Below are positions 54,515-62,821 of a stretch of DNA of 64,000 bases, in pieces; position 1 is the stretch's first letter; each line of letters begins with the position of its first letter. The notes beneath the pieces were generated by a model. That model saw only the letters and a list, made by a program, of their open reading frames with translations, had not been told where the DNA came from and did no database searches. The DNA lies in assembly GCA_963843835.1 (NCBI GenBank), contig CAWJMD010000008.1:186001-250000 (forward strand), in the 5' to 3' direction. Origin of the DNA: CAWJMD01 sp963843835 (GTDB lineage: Bacteria > Actinomycetota > Actinomycetes > Actinomycetales > CAWJMD01). Made by a program: the position numbers and the translations under genes.

Positions 54515-55956
54515 CGCAGGTCCCTCTCGGCCTCGGCGACCGCGGCGAACTCCTCCTCCGGAGCGTTGGAGACCAGGTGGTGGCGGCTGTAGTACCAGAA
54601 GTAGCCCAGCGCCGCGACGAAGATGGCGGCGGTGATCCCGGCCGCCCTGACGTCGACGAAGAACGTGGCGATCACGGCGCACACGGCCAGCACCAGGGCG
54701 ATGCCGGTGGTGCCGGTGCCGCCCGGCGTCCGGTACGGCCGCTCAAGGCCCGGCTCCCGGCGGCGCAGCAGGATGTGGGACACCATCATGAGCACGTACG
54801 AGACGGTCGCCCCGAACACGGCGATGTTGATCAGCAGCGCCCCGTCCCTGGTGATGCCCGCCAGCAGCAGGCCGACGGCCCCAGGCACGATCAGGGCCAG
54901 GTAGGGCGTCTTGCGCTTGCCGGTGACGGACAGCGCGCGCGGCAGGTAGCCCGCGCGGGAGAGGGCGAACAGCTGCCTGGAGTAGGCGAACACGATGGAG
55001 AAGAAGCTCGCCACCAGGCCGGCCAGCCCGGCGTAGTTGACGAAGGTCGACAGTCCGGTGGACCCGCCGGCAGCAGCCTCGAGCGCCTGGGGAAGCGGGT
55101 TGTCGGACTCCTGGATCGTGGACGACCCGGCCCCGCCCGGCGCCGTCACCAGCATCAGGGCGGCGAAGACCAGCAGCACGAGCATCGCGGCGATGATGCC
55201 CTTGGGCATGTCCTTCTTGGGGTCGCGTGCCTCCTCAGCGGCAAGCGGCACGCCCTCCACGGCGAGGAAGAACCAGATGCCGTACACGAAGGAAGCCAGG
55301 ATGCCCGCGTAGCCGAACGGGATGAAGCTGCTCGCGCCGGCGGCCTCGGTTGCCGGGATGTCCAGCAGATTCCCTGGGTCGAAGTGCGGGATCATGCCGA
55401 TCACGAAGGCCAGCAGGGCCACGACCGCGATGGCCGTGATCGCGAACATCACCTTGAGGGCCTCGCCGACCCCGTACAGGTGGATGCCGATGAAGATGAC
55501 GTAGCAGGCGACGTAGATCGGCCACCCGCTCGTGAGCCCGAACAGGCCGAGCGACTCGACGTACCCGCCGATGAAGACGGCGATGGCTCCGGGGGCGATG
55601 GCGTACTCGATGAGGATCGCTGTGCCCGTGGCGAAACCACCGAGCGGCCCGAGGGCGCGTCGGGCGAAACCGTAGCCCGCGCCGGCGACCGGCAGCGCGG
55701 AGGCCATCTCCGCCAGCCCGAACACCATGCACGTGTACATGACCGCCATCAGGATGGTGGCGATCAGCAGCCCGCCCCAGCCGCCGGTGGACAGGCCGAA
55801 GTTCCAGCCCGCGAAGTCACCGGAGATCACGTAGGCGACGCCCAGCCCGGCGAGCAGCAGCCAGCCTGCAGCTCCCTGCTTGAGCTGGCGCCTCTGCAGG
55901 TAGTCGTGCCCCATCCGCTCGTACTCGACCCTGGACTGCCTGCGCTGCTGCTCCAC
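54511..55956 (-). CDS. APC-superfamily permease, ethanolamine-permease-like
   Basis: About 481 residues with twelve or more membrane spans. The N-terminal segment GVAYVISGDFAGWNFGL, then MAVMYTCMVFGLAEMASALP and GYGFARRALGPLGGF, closely matches what I remember of the ethanolamine permease (eat) group of the amino acid-polyamine-organocation superfamily. PLAAEEARDPKKDMPKGI is the conserved cytosolic loop. The GTG at 55956 follows GGAGG. It is the first gene of the operon, so the imported compound is probably the substrate of the downstream enzymes. Confidence 0.88.
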   Translation of the reverse strand: MEQQRRQSRVEYERMGHDYLQRRQLKQGAAGWLLLAGLGVAYVISGDFAGWNFGLSTGGWGGLLIATILMAVMYTCMVFGLAEMASALPVAGAGYGFARRALGPLGGFATGTAILIEYAIAPGAIAVFIGGYVESLGLFGLTSGWPIYVACYVIFIGIHLYGVGEALKVMFAITAIAVVALLAFVIGMIPHFDPGNLLDIPATEAAGASSFIPFGYAGILASFVYGIWFFLAVEGVPLAAEEARDPKKDMPKGIIAAMLVLLVFAALMLVTAPGGAGSSTIQESDNPLPQALEAAAGGSTGLSTFVNYAGLAGLVASFFSIVFAYSRQLFALSRAGYLPRALSVTGKRKTPYLALIVPGAVGLLLAGITRDGALLINIAVFGATVSYVLMMVSHILLRRREPGLERPYRTPGGTGTTGIALVLAVCAVIATFFVDVRAAGITAAIFVAALGYFWYYSRHHLVSNAPEEEFAAVAEAERDLR

Positions 55957-55986
55957 GAGGGACCTCCATCGGCCGGCCACGCGCTA

Positions 55987-56006
55987 ATGGTCTGGGACCA
56001 GACCAT
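55987..56006. promoter_or_regulatory. Operator palindrome of the gamma-glutamylation operon
   Basis: ATGGTCTGG and CCAGACCAT form a perfect 9+9 inverted repeat with a 2-bp spacer. On the minus strand it lies about 5-25 bp downstream of the expected transcription start, and 31 bp before the permease start. The TGGTC/GACCA half sites are of the kind bound by FadR-type GntR proteins such as the one encoded by the last gene. Confidence 0.7.
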
Positions 56007-56018
56007 GCATGGAGCGGA

Positions 56019-56046
56019 AACGTACTCAGGCTCGGGTGGCTGTCAA
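56019..56046 (-). promoter_or_regulatory. Promoter of the gamma-glutamylation operon
   Basis: On the minus strand TTGACA (56046-56041) and TACGTT (56024-56019) are spaced 16 bp. The -35 is a perfect sigma-70-type match, rare in this DNA. The operator palindrome directly follows, so repression by blocking is likely. Confidence 0.65.
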
Positions 56047-56215
56047 GACCCCCTGTCAGCCCTGGGACGTTCTGCCCGGATTCGATCCGTCCGGCTCTCG
56101 GCTGTGGGCGATCATCCGGCCGAGGAACGTGGGACGGGTTGTCGCGGAACGGCCGACGGGCTGTCGGCGTCGCTGGAACCGGGACGCGCCCAGTGCCGGT
56201 CAGCCGGCGATGAGC

Positions 56216-57139
56216 TCATGGCGTTCCATCCGACGCCATACGAGATACGCGGCTCGAAGTCCCCTCGACCGTCGTGAGAGCCAGCATCGCGATCCCCCAC
56301 AGGACAGCGGCGATCGCCCATCCGGCATCCAAGGCGGAGGCGGCGTCGGTGGCGACGAGCGAGGCGGTCCCGACCGCGACAGCCGCGAACCCGGCCAGGG
56401 TGGTCCCGAGTTGCCAACCCGTTCCCGGCAGGGCGCCGGATGCGCCGACGAGGAGGACGAGGAGCGCAGCCAGGGACATGGCGAACCAGTGCGCTTGATG
56501 GTGCGGATCAGCCATCGGCGGCCAGGTGTCTCGCTGCATCAGCCCCTGCTGGAACCCGTACCAGGCCCAGGGGAGCCCTAGTCCCGCGAGGAGCAGGAAG
56601 CGGGGACGCACCGGACCACCGCGGCCCCACGCCCGCCACGGAGCAGCAAGCACTGACACGACCAGCGCCGGCAGCGCCAGAACGATGAACGCGAGGTCGA
56701 CGAACCCGGCCTGGCCTCCTTGGTTGTCGGGATCACCCACGACCACCGACACGAGCAGCCACGCGACCGCTGCGACTCCGACCTGCGTGGCCGAGCCTGC
56801 GCGTTGGGGGCGGACGATCAGCCCTGCGAGCCCGACCACGCCGAATGCCAGTGCGGTGACCGCTCCGACGAGGTGGACCATCTCCCCCGGATGCTCCGCA
56901 CCGATGCGAGCCTCAACGGAGCCCGGCGCCACGAGCTCCGGCACGGAACCCATCGGGTCGACCGCGTCGGTGGCGACGAACACCAGCATGAAGTTGAAGG
57001 CGAGCAGCGCAAGAACGGCAAGCACGCGGATGGACCAGCGCCGGCCACGACCGAGGGGTGTCTCATCTCGTGGGGCGCCATCGCAGCACGGTGCTCGCGC
57101 CCCGCCGGGGCCGGCGGGTCTGGACCGGTCGGCCTCCAC
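56216..57139 (-). CDS. Multi-pass membrane protein of unknown function
   Basis: About 307 residues with roughly eight hydrophobic segments (IRVLAVLALLAFNFMLVFVA, MVHLVGAVTALAFGVVGLAGL and others), separated by short loops. A conserved-looking His-rich loop MADPHHQAHWFAMS lies before span six. I do not recognise the family; DUF-type hypothetical membrane proteins of similar length occur in actinobacteria. The GTG at 57139 has GGAG nearby; longer in-frame starts to 57205 exist. The ~210 bp between it and the operon promoter shows no gene. Confidence 0.7.
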   Translation of the reverse strand: MEADRSRPAGPGGARAPCCDGAPRDETPLGRGRRWSIRVLAVLALLAFNFMLVFVATDAVDPMGSVPELVAPGSVEARIGAEHPGEMVHLVGAVTALAFGVVGLAGLIVRPQRAGSATQVGVAAVAWLLVSVVVGDPDNQGGQAGFVDLAFIVLALPALVVSVLAAPWRAWGRGGPVRPRFLLLAGLGLPWAWYGFQQGLMQRDTWPPMADPHHQAHWFAMSLAALLVLLVGASGALPGTGWQLGTTLAGFAAVAVGTASLVATDAASALDAGWAIAAVLWGIAMLALTTVEGTSSRVSRMASDGTP

Positions 57140-57226
57140 AGCGACTCCGCTCCCATCAGCCCCGTCCGGGCGCGTAGTCGACACGACCGCGCCGCGCGGC
57201 GTCAAGGCCGCGGTCTGGTCCGCGAG

Positions 57227-57952
57227 TCAGACCCGGCGCACCAGGATCGTGCTGTTGGACCGGTGCAGCACCTTGTCGAGCCGCCCCATCGCGACGTCCT
57301 CGCTGCGGGCGTCGACCACCTCGCCCAGACCGGTGCTCTCGACCATGGTCACCACCTCGTCGTGGCCGTAGAACGACACCAGCGGGGCACCGATGTTGTT
57401 CCAGTAGCCGCGCACCCCGATCCGGCTGCCCGTGAAGGTCGTCGTCACGCGCTTGACCCAGAACAGGCCCGACATCAGGACGCGGGGCGTGCACACCGGC
57501 TCGAACACGACCAGGTGGCCGCCCGGCTTCAGCAGCTCCAGCGCGTTGCGGAGTCCGTCGACCGCGTCCTTCCGCGAGCTCCGCCTGGTGCGTCCGACGA
57601 GGTGGTGCAGCAAGGCGGCTGCGAGGGCGAAGTCGTACCGGCCGGCGTGCTCACGGACCTGCGCACCGTCGAGGATCGAGGCGTGCACGGTGCGGCAGGC
57701 GACCCGCTCCTGCGCGACCGCCAGCGCGGAGGCGCTGACGTCCATGGCCCACAGATCCGTCAGACCCGTCGATCCGGCCAGCACCGCGAGCACGTTGCCG
57801 GTGCCGCAGCCCACGTCGACCAGCGACGAGCCCGGCTCCATCCGCTCCGTGATCATCTCCGTGGCGTGGCGCAGCCGGGCGGGGCTGTAGTCGTGGGAGT
57901 GGTTCTCGAAGTAGTCGACCGTGCCCTTGTCGGCGTGATCGGGACGGGTCAT
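57227..57952 (-). CDS. Class I SAM-dependent methyltransferase
   Basis: 241 residues. Motif I is SLVDVGCGTGNVLAVL, with the acidic residue in WAMDVSASAL and motif post-I FALAAALLHHL. The C-terminal region LLKPGGHLVVFEPV is typical of Methyltransf_11/25 enzymes. The acceptor is unknown. The start is ATG 57952. It is divergent from the DUF2344 gene and is the last gene of the accessory block. Confidence 0.88.
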   Translation of the reverse strand: MTRPDHADKGTVDYFENHSHDYSPARLRHATEMITERMEPGSSLVDVGCGTGNVLAVLAGSTGLTDLWAMDVSASALAVAQERVACRTVHASILDGAQVREHAGRYDFALAAALLHHLVGRTRRSSRKDAVDGLRNALELLKPGGHLVVFEPVCTPRVLMSGLFWVKRVTTTFTGSRIGVRGYWNNIGAPLVSFYGHDEVVTMVESTGLGEVVDARSEDVAMGRLDKVLHRSNSTILVRRV

Positions 57953-58114
57953 CGGTGCATCGTAGGCGGACGCGGGAGCAGCGGTCACCGAGGTCGGGCG
58001 CTGTCGTCGCCAGAGGTCAGGTCCGCCACACTGGCGCCGTCCGCACGCCACCGCCCCGTCCGAAGGAGCAGTCCGCTGGCTCGTCGACCCGAAGGCCCGC
58101 CACCACCGCCCGCG

Positions 58115-58900
58115 GTGCAGAAGCTGCGGATCCGGTACGCGAAGCGCACCCGCCTGCGCTTCACCAGCCACCGGGACTTCCAGCGCGCCCTCGAGCGCGC
58201 GCTACGGCGGGCCGAGGTGCCGATGGCCTACTCGGCCGGGTTCTCGCCCCACCCGAAGGTCTCGTACGCGAACGCCGCCTCCACCGGGGCCGCGAGCGAG
58301 GCCGAGTACCTGGAGATCTCGGTCGTGGAGCGCTGCGACCCGCAGGCACTGAGGGCTGCCCTCGACGAGGCGCTGCCCCCCGGCCTCGACGTGATCGAGG
58401 TCGTCGAGGCCGGGCCGGGTGCGCTCGCGGACCGTCTGACGGCCGGCGACTGGGAGGTCGTGCTGCCCGGCCTGGAGCCCGGCGCGATGGCCCCAGCCGT
58501 CGAGACGTTCATGGCGCGCGAGTCCGTCGAGGTCGAGCGCGTGACCCAGAAGGGTCGCCGGACACTCGACGCCCGCGCGGCGGTGGTGAGGATGGGTGTG
58601 GTCCACCCGGACGACGCGCGGAGCGACCTCGCGCGGACGGCGGTCGATTCCGGACGGGTGTGTGCGATACTCCACCTGGTCGTCCGGCTCGCCACACCGG
58701 CCGTTCGACCCGACGACGTCCTGACCGCCCTCCACGCGGTGGCTGACCTGGCGCCGGCGTCACCACCCCAGGTGACGCGCATGGCGCAGGGGCTGCTCGA
58801 CGAGGAGTCAGGAACCGTGGCCGATCCCTTGGCCCCGGACCGGGACGCCGCCGGCGCAGCAGAGCGCCGCGCGCCAGGAGACTGGCAGCGCGAGCACTGA
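58115..58900 (+). CDS. TIGR03936/DUF2344 protein, usual partner of the radical SAM protein
   Basis: 261 residues from GTG 58115. VQKLRIRYAKRTRLRFTSHRD and MAYSAGFSPHPKVSYANAA are the family signature. It is usually adjacent to or fused with TIGR03960, and together they precede RNase E/G. Homologues that I recall start about 13 residues earlier, with a Pro-rich stretch before VQKL. Here the frame has such a stretch (RRPEGPPPPPAVQKL), but its only possible start is a CTG at 58076, which has GAAGGAG 7 bp in front. The true start may therefore be that CTG. Function unknown. Confidence 0.9.
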   Translation: MQKLRIRYAKRTRLRFTSHRDFQRALERALRRAEVPMAYSAGFSPHPKVSYANAASTGAASEAEYLEISVVERCDPQALRAALDEALPPGLDVIEVVEAGPGALADRLTAGDWEVVLPGLEPGAMAPAVETFMARESVEVERVTQKGRRTLDARAAVVRMGVVHPDDARSDLARTAVDSGRVCAILHLVVRLATPAVRPDDVLTALHAVADLAPASPPQVTRMAQGLLDEESGTVADPLAPDRDAAGAAERRAPGDWQREH

Positions 58901-59007
58901 GGCGCGACCTCGACTTTCCGCCGGCGCCCATCCGGGCGCACGGCGACAACCGCCCCCAGCGGTGCCGCGCAGGTGTGGCCGGCATCCGGGGATGACGGGA
59001 GACACCC

Positions 59008-61842
59008 GTGATGCTCGACAACGAGCCCACTGACCAGCAGACCACCGACCAGGGTGTGCAGGAGCCGGCCCCGCCGCCGGCCAAGAAGGCCACCCGCAAG
59101 CGGGCGGCCAAGAAGGCCACCCCACCGACGTCCGACGCGGCGGTCGAGACCGGGTCCGAGGACACCCCGGTCAAGGCCACGCGCTCGCGGCGCTCCGCCA
59201 AGAAGACGGCGGCGTCCCCTCCGGCAGACACGACAGCCACCGGGAGCAGCAGCGACACCGCGGGCGGGACCGAGGCGCCCCCCGCGCCAGCCAAGAAGGC
59301 GACCCGCAAGCGCGCGAGCAAGAAGGCCGCCGCTCAGACCCCGGTCGAGGTCCCCGCCGCGGACGCTGCGCCCGAGGATGAGGACGAGAGCACCGCAGAG
59401 ACGCCCCCGACGCCCGGCATCGCCGTGCTCTTCCAGGCGCCCGAGGTCGAGGCTGAGCCGCGCCGACGCCGTTCCGCCAGCCGCCCCGCCGGCCCCCCAA
59501 AGGGCGTCGACGACGTTCCGACCGACCAGGCGGAGGTCCCGGCCGACGCGAGGGCCGCCGACGACGCGGCGAGCGAGAAGGACGACGACGACGGCGACGA
59601 GGGTCGTCCTCGTCGACGCCGCCGAGGAGGCCGCGGACGGCGCAAGCGCTCCGAGTCCGGTGACGGTGACGCGCCCCAGTCGAACGGCTCCGACAGCTCG
59701 GACGACGCGGAGAGTACGTCCGAGGGCTCGGACGAGACCACCCCCGCCGACTCCACGGACGAAGGGCAGTCGGGTTCCGGTCGCCGTCGCCGTGGGCGCG
59801 GGTCCCGTTCGGCCGAGCAGGCGTCGGACGGCACGGCCGCCGAGGAGCAGGCAGCGTCCGACGACGAGTCCTCCGACGACTCCGAGGACGAGACCGAGGG
59901 CACGTCCAGCAGCCGCCGGCGCCGGCGTCGCCGCCGTCGCGGTGCTGGCGGTGACGACTCCGACTCGACGCCGAGCCCGGACGACCCGCCGAACACCGTC
60001 GTGCGCGTGCGCCAGGGGCGCAAGGCCGCCGCGAAGGACGAGGTCGTCGGCGTCAAGGGCTCGACCCGCCTGGAGGCCAAGCGCCAGCGCCGCCGCGAGG
60101 GACGCGAGTCCGGACGGCGCCGCCAGGTCATCACCGAGTCGGAGTTCCTGTCGCGCCGCGAGGCCGTCGACCGCACGATGCTCGTGCGCGAGCACGAGGG
60201 CCGCACCCAGATCGCCGTGCTCGAGGACGGCGTCCTGGTCGAGCACTACGTGGCACGGAAGGCCGCGGCGTCGATGATCGGCAACGTCTACCTCGGCAAG
60301 GTGCAGAACGTGCTGCCGAGCATGGAGGCGGCCTTCATCGACATCGGCAAGGGACGCAACGCGGTCCTGTACGCGGGCGAGGTGAACTGGGACGCCGCCG
60401 GCATGGAGGGCAAGCCCCGTCGCATCGAGCTCGCGCTGAAGTCTGGCGACCCCGTGCTGGTCCAGGTGAGCAAGGACCCGGTGGGGTCCAAGGGCTCCAG
60501 GCTGACGAGCCAGATCTCGCTGCCCGGCCGCTACCTCGTGTACGTGCCGAACTCGTCGATGACCGGGATCTCGCGCAAGCTGCCCGACACCGAGCGCGCC
60601 CGCCTGAAGAAGATCCTCAAGGCCGTCGTGCCCGACCACGCGGGCGTCATCGTGCGCACCGCGGCCGAGGGCACCAGCGAGACCGAGCTCGAGCGCGACG
60701 TCGTCCGGCTGCAGAAGCGCTGGGAGGACATCGAGAAGCGGTCGAAGGCGGCCAACCCGCCGACCATGCTGCACGGCGAGCCCGACCTCACGGTCCGGGT
60801 GATCCGCGACGTCTTCAACGAGGACTTCTCGTCGCTCGTCGTCACCGGCGACGAGGCCTGGTCGACGGTCAAGGACTACGTGGACGAGGTGGCGCCCGAC
60901 CTGTCGGAGCGCCTCAGCCACTGGGACGGCGACCAGGACCTGTTCGCCGCCCACCGGGTCGACGAGCAGATCGCCAAGGCGCTGGAGCGCAAGGTGCACC
61001 TGCCGTCCGGCGGCTCGCTGGTGATCGACCGCACGGAGGCGATGACCGTCGTCGACGTCAACACCGGGAAGTTCATCGGTGCCGGCGGCAACCTCGAGGA
61101 GACGGTCACCCGCAACAACCTGGAGGCCGCAGAGGAGATCGTCCGCCAGCTCAGGCTGCGTGACGTCGGCGGCATCATCGTCATCGACTTCATCGACATG
61201 GTGCTCGAGTCGAACCGCGACCTGGTGATGCGTCGCCTGCTCGAGTGCCTGGGCCGCGACCGCACCAAGCACCAGGTGGCCGAGGTGACCTCGCTCGGGC
61301 TCGTGCAGATGACCCGCAAGCGCGTCGGCCAGGGCCTGCTGGAGGCCTTCTCCGAGCCCTGCGAGTACTGCCAGGGTCGCGGGGTGATGCTCTTCGACGA
61401 GCCGGTCGAGCCCAAGGGCGGTTCCGACGACGGCGGCACCAACGGCCGTGGTGGACGTGGTGGCGGCAACGGCCGCGACCAGTCGGCCAAGAAGGGCCCG
61501 TCCGAGGCGCAGAAGGTGCACGAGGCCGCGCGCAAGGCCCAGGAGAAGGCGGAGCAGGAGAGGGGCGAGCAGGAGAGGGGCGAGCAGGGGAAGGCCGACC
61601 GGCAGGAGGACGAGCCCGACACGCGGCCCGCGTCGACGCCGGACCAGGTCCCTGCCGAGGTCCCCGCCCTGGTCGAGGTGGCGCCCGCGGGCGCCGAGAT
61701 GGCACCGGTGGGACCGGTGCTGGACGGCGTTTCCGGCACGACCGGTGGCGCCACGGCGACCGAGCCGACGGCGACCCGTCCGCGGCGTCGTCGCCGGGCA
61801 ACTGCCCCGTCCACGACGCCGGCGCCGGCCCCGCCTGCCTGA
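59008..61842 (+). CDS. rne: Ribonuclease E/G
   Basis: About 944 residues. The N-terminal ~330 residues are disordered and repetitive, with Lys-rich units AKKATRKRAAKKA, then acidic and Arg-rich stretches. The catalytic core follows: S1-like domain around NVYLGKVQNVLPSMEAAFIDIGKGRNAVLY, the nuclease region with metal-binding acidic residues in DVNTGKFIG and VIDFIDM, and the zinc-link Cys pair in EPCEYCQGRG. The C-terminal tail is acidic with Ala/Pro. RNase E/G starts mRNA decay and matures 9S and 16S rRNA. Start GTG 59008 or ATG 59011. It is followed by rplU-rpmA, the conserved order. Confidence 0.95.
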   Translation: MMLDNEPTDQQTTDQGVQEPAPPPAKKATRKRAAKKATPPTSDAAVETGSEDTPVKATRSRRSAKKTAASPPADTTATGSSSDTAGGTEAPPAPAKKATRKRASKKAAAQTPVEVPAADAAPEDEDESTAETPPTPGIAVLFQAPEVEAEPRRRRSASRPAGPPKGVDDVPTDQAEVPADARAADDAASEKDDDDGDEGRPRRRRRGGRGRRKRSESGDGDAPQSNGSDSSDDAESTSEGSDETTPADSTDEGQSGSGRRRRGRGSRSAEQASDGTAAEEQAASDDESSDDSEDETEGTSSSRRRRRRRRRGAGGDDSDSTPSPDDPPNTVVRVRQGRKAAAKDEVVGVKGSTRLEAKRQRRREGRESGRRRQVITESEFLSRREAVDRTMLVREHEGRTQIAVLEDGVLVEHYVARKAAASMIGNVYLGKVQNVLPSMEAAFIDIGKGRNAVLYAGEVNWDAAGMEGKPRRIELALKSGDPVLVQVSKDPVGSKGSRLTSQISLPGRYLVYVPNSSMTGISRKLPDTERARLKKILKAVVPDHAGVIVRTAAEGTSETELERDVVRLQKRWEDIEKRSKAANPPTMLHGEPDLTVRVIRDVFNEDFSSLVVTGDEAWSTVKDYVDEVAPDLSERLSHWDGDQDLFAAHRVDEQIAKALERKVHLPSGGSLVIDRTEAMTVVDVNTGKFIGAGGNLEETVTRNNLEAAEEIVRQLRLRDVGGIIVIDFIDMVLESNRDLVMRRLLECLGRDRTKHQVAEVTSLGLVQMTRKRVGQGLLEAFSEPCEYCQGRGVMLFDEPVEPKGGSDDGGTNGRGGRGGGNGRDQSAKKGPSEAQKVHEAARKAQEKAEQERGEQERGEQGKADRQEDEPDTRPASTPDQVPAEVPALVEVAPAGAEMAPVGPVLDGVSGTTGGATATEPTATRPRRRRRATAPSTTPAPAPPA

Positions 61843-61875
61843 GGGCCGGCCCGCGCGGGGGCCGGGCCCGCTGGT

Positions 61876-61905
61876 TTGACCCGAGCACGGAGCGATCCGT
61901 ACTCT
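61876..61905 (+). promoter_or_regulatory. Promoter of rplU-rpmA
   Basis: TTGACC (61876-61881) and TACTCT (61900-61905) are spaced 18 bp, close to the housekeeping consensus. The predicted start near 61912 gives a leader of about 130 nt before rplU, which could hold a ribosomal-protein autoregulatory structure. The GC-rich inverted repeat after the rne stop (61844-61870) could end the upstream transcript. Confidence 0.6.
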
Positions 61906-62041
61906 GGAGCCCGGTCCGCCCCTGTGACCCTGCGTGGTTCCAGCAAGGCGGTCCTGCTGCGTGCGCTCCCGCGTGCGAGCCGATGCCATCCGTGGCGAGC
62001 GGCGCGACAGCACCCCGAACGAGTCAGAAGGTGAGCCACAC

Positions 62042-62350
62042 GTGTACGCGATCGTTCGAGCCGGCGGCCGTCAGGAGAAGGTGTCCGTCGGCGATGTGCT
62101 GACCGTCGACCGCCTCGCAGGTGACGCCGGCAGCACCGTCGAGTTCAAGCCCGTCCTGCTCGTCGACGGTGACACGGTCACCAGCGACGCCGCGAAGCTG
62201 GCGAAGGTCACCGTCACCGCCGAGATCCTGGCGGCGACCAAGGGGCCCAAGATCACGATCCTCAAGTACAAGAACAAGACCGGCTACCGCAAGCGCCAGG
62301 GTCACCGCCAGAAGCACACCCAGGTCAAGGTCACCGGCATCGACGCCTGA
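62042..62350 (+). CDS. rplU: 50S ribosomal protein L21
   Basis: 102 residues. YAIVRAGGRQEKVSVGD at the start and KNKTGYRKRQGHRQKHTQVKV near the end are the L21 signature. It binds 23S rRNA near L20. The GTG start at 62042 is preceded by GAAGGTGAG. It forms an operon with rpmA. Confidence 0.97.
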   Translation: MYAIVRAGGRQEKVSVGDVLTVDRLAGDAGSTVEFKPVLLVDGDTVTSDAAKLAKVTVTAEILAATKGPKITILKYKNKTGYRKRQGHRQKHTQVKVTGIDA

Positions 62351-62414
62351 GCCACTCGGCTCGACGTCACCACGACAACTTCCATCACCCAGGCACGAAC
62401 GGCGGTAGGACCCC

Positions 62415-62669
62415 ATGGCACACAAGAAGGGCGCGAGCTCGACCCGGAACGGTCGCGACTCCAACGCACAGCGACTCGGCGTGAAGCGCTTCGGCGGCCA
62501 GCTCGTCAACGCCGGCGAGATCATCGTCCGTCAGCGCGGCACCCACTTCCACCCCGGTGAGAACGTCGGCCGGGGCAAGGACGACACGCTGTTCGCCCTG
62601 ACGCCCGGCTCCGTCCTGTTCGGCACGAAGCGCGGTCGCAAGACCGTGAACATCGTCGCCGGCGAGTGA
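62415..62669 (+). CDS. rpmA: 50S ribosomal protein L27
   Basis: 84 residues. MAHKKGASSTRNGRDSN and RFGGQLVNAGEIIVRQRGT are diagnostic. L27 sits by the peptidyl-transferase centre, where the N-terminus contacts tRNA. There is no N-terminal cleavage extension. ATG 62415 lies 64 bp after rplU. Confidence 0.97.
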   Translation: MAHKKGASSTRNGRDSNAQRLGVKRFGGQLVNAGEIIVRQRGTHFHPGENVGRGKDDTLFALTPGSVLFGTKRGRKTVNIVAGE

Positions 62670-62723
62670 CACCGGCCCGGGTCCACCGGGCACCGCCCGA
62701 CCAGGGCACCGCAGAGGCGTGAC

Positions 62724-62760
62724 GAAGGGGTGAGCCGCTCGGCTCACCCCTTCTCCCTTT
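62724..62760 (+). terminator. Rho-independent terminator after rpmA
   Basis: GAAGGGGTGAGCC and GGCTCACCCCTTC form a perfect 13-bp stem around a 4-nt loop (GCTC), followed by a T-rich run (TCCCTTT). It is 54 bp past the rpmA stop and should separate rplU-rpmA from obgE. Confidence 0.88.
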
Positions 62761-62821
62761 GGACGCACGTACCGCGCAGCTCTTCAGCCAGGCGCACCAC
62801 CAACCACAGGAGGCACGACCC

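Noticed and set aside
58228..62013. An open frame of over 1200 codons antisense to DUF2344 and rne
   Set aside because: Low-complexity Leu/Arg/Gly/Val content, no domain, and it covers two well-identified genes on the plus strand.
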